From Oscillospiraceae bacterium (GTDB lineage Bacteria > Bacillota > Clostridia > Oscillospirales > Oscillospiraceae): DNA of 32,981 bases. Positions 32,913 through 32,981 of this stretch are shown here, piece by piece. The first letter of the stretch is position 1. Every line of letters begins with the position of its first letter. The stretch spans positions 1-32,981 of the forward strand of contig CAKASQ030000027.1 in assembly GCA_916988195.3 (NCBI GenBank), in the 5' to 3' direction. A program made the translations under genes and the position numbers. The notes under the pieces are model-generated. The model was not told the origin of the DNA. It made no database searches and saw only the letters and a program-made list of their open reading frames with translations.

Positions 32913-32981
32913 TTATCGGCTTAATGCAGCTGGGCACAAGATGCAGCGACGGCTCTTGCCAGGCGCATGAAGATCTGATCG
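32913..32981. other. Window-end segment not continuous with the surface protein gene
   Basis: Beyond the in-frame stop at 32913-32915 the last 69 bases carry no recognisable coding sequence, although a signal peptide and N-terminal domain would be expected here. Confidence 0.4.

Overview
The window looks like chromosomal DNA of a gut-type, GC-rich Clostridia (Oscillospiraceae/Ruminococcaceae-like). The evidence is a cobalamin riboswitch, an ECF-type transporter, SLH-anchored surface proteins, a clostridial-type pyruvate phosphate dikinase, a T-box leader, and accessory genes typical of Firmicutes conjugative or integrative elements. No rRNA, tRNA or CRISPR array was seen. This is a reading by eye, so family names come from motif recognition, not database searches.

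Region 1 (1-5408): a terminator, a NUDIX ADP-ribose pyrophosphatase gene with its own promoter, then a B12 riboswitch with an intrinsic terminator. These control a tightly overlapping operon: a TIM-barrel protein of unknown role, cobT, cobU, cobS, a short second CobU-like P-loop protein, and cobC. This is the nucleotide-loop assembly and salvage end of cobamide synthesis; no corrin-ring genes are present here. Region 2 (5414-10882): an exported alpha/alpha-toroid (prenyltransferase/squalene-cyclase-like) protein with three SLH repeats, then an ECF T-component and one long polypeptide that joins two ABC ATPases to a membrane S-component. Together they suggest surface capture and import of a corrinoid.

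Region 3 (10883-15362): a 50-residue helical protein behind two Spo0A-like boxes, a dense cluster of five DnaA-box-like 9-mers, a ParB/Noc gene, and ppdK. Region 4 (15262-24908): an accretion island at the 3' end of ppdK. Three different ppdK C-terminal tails (ending KNARK, RD and KAKKK), each followed by a hairpin, mark its left end, an internal junction and its right end. A 272-bp direct repeat carrying a 72-codon ORF sits just before the second and third tails. Module A holds a large serine recombinase that has lost its N-terminus. Module B holds a leuA-leuC-leuD-leuB operon under a T-box leader, a LysE-type exporter remnant, an aromatic-acid-exporter-like gene divergent from an XRE regulator across a palindromic operator, and a reverse transcriptase fragment.

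Region 5 (24909-32981): an M14 carboxypeptidase lipoprotein, a C-terminal fragment of a LarA-family protein abutting an unrelated fragment, and a very large repeat-rich SLH-anchored surface protein whose N-terminus is missing at an in-frame stop 69 bp from the window edge.
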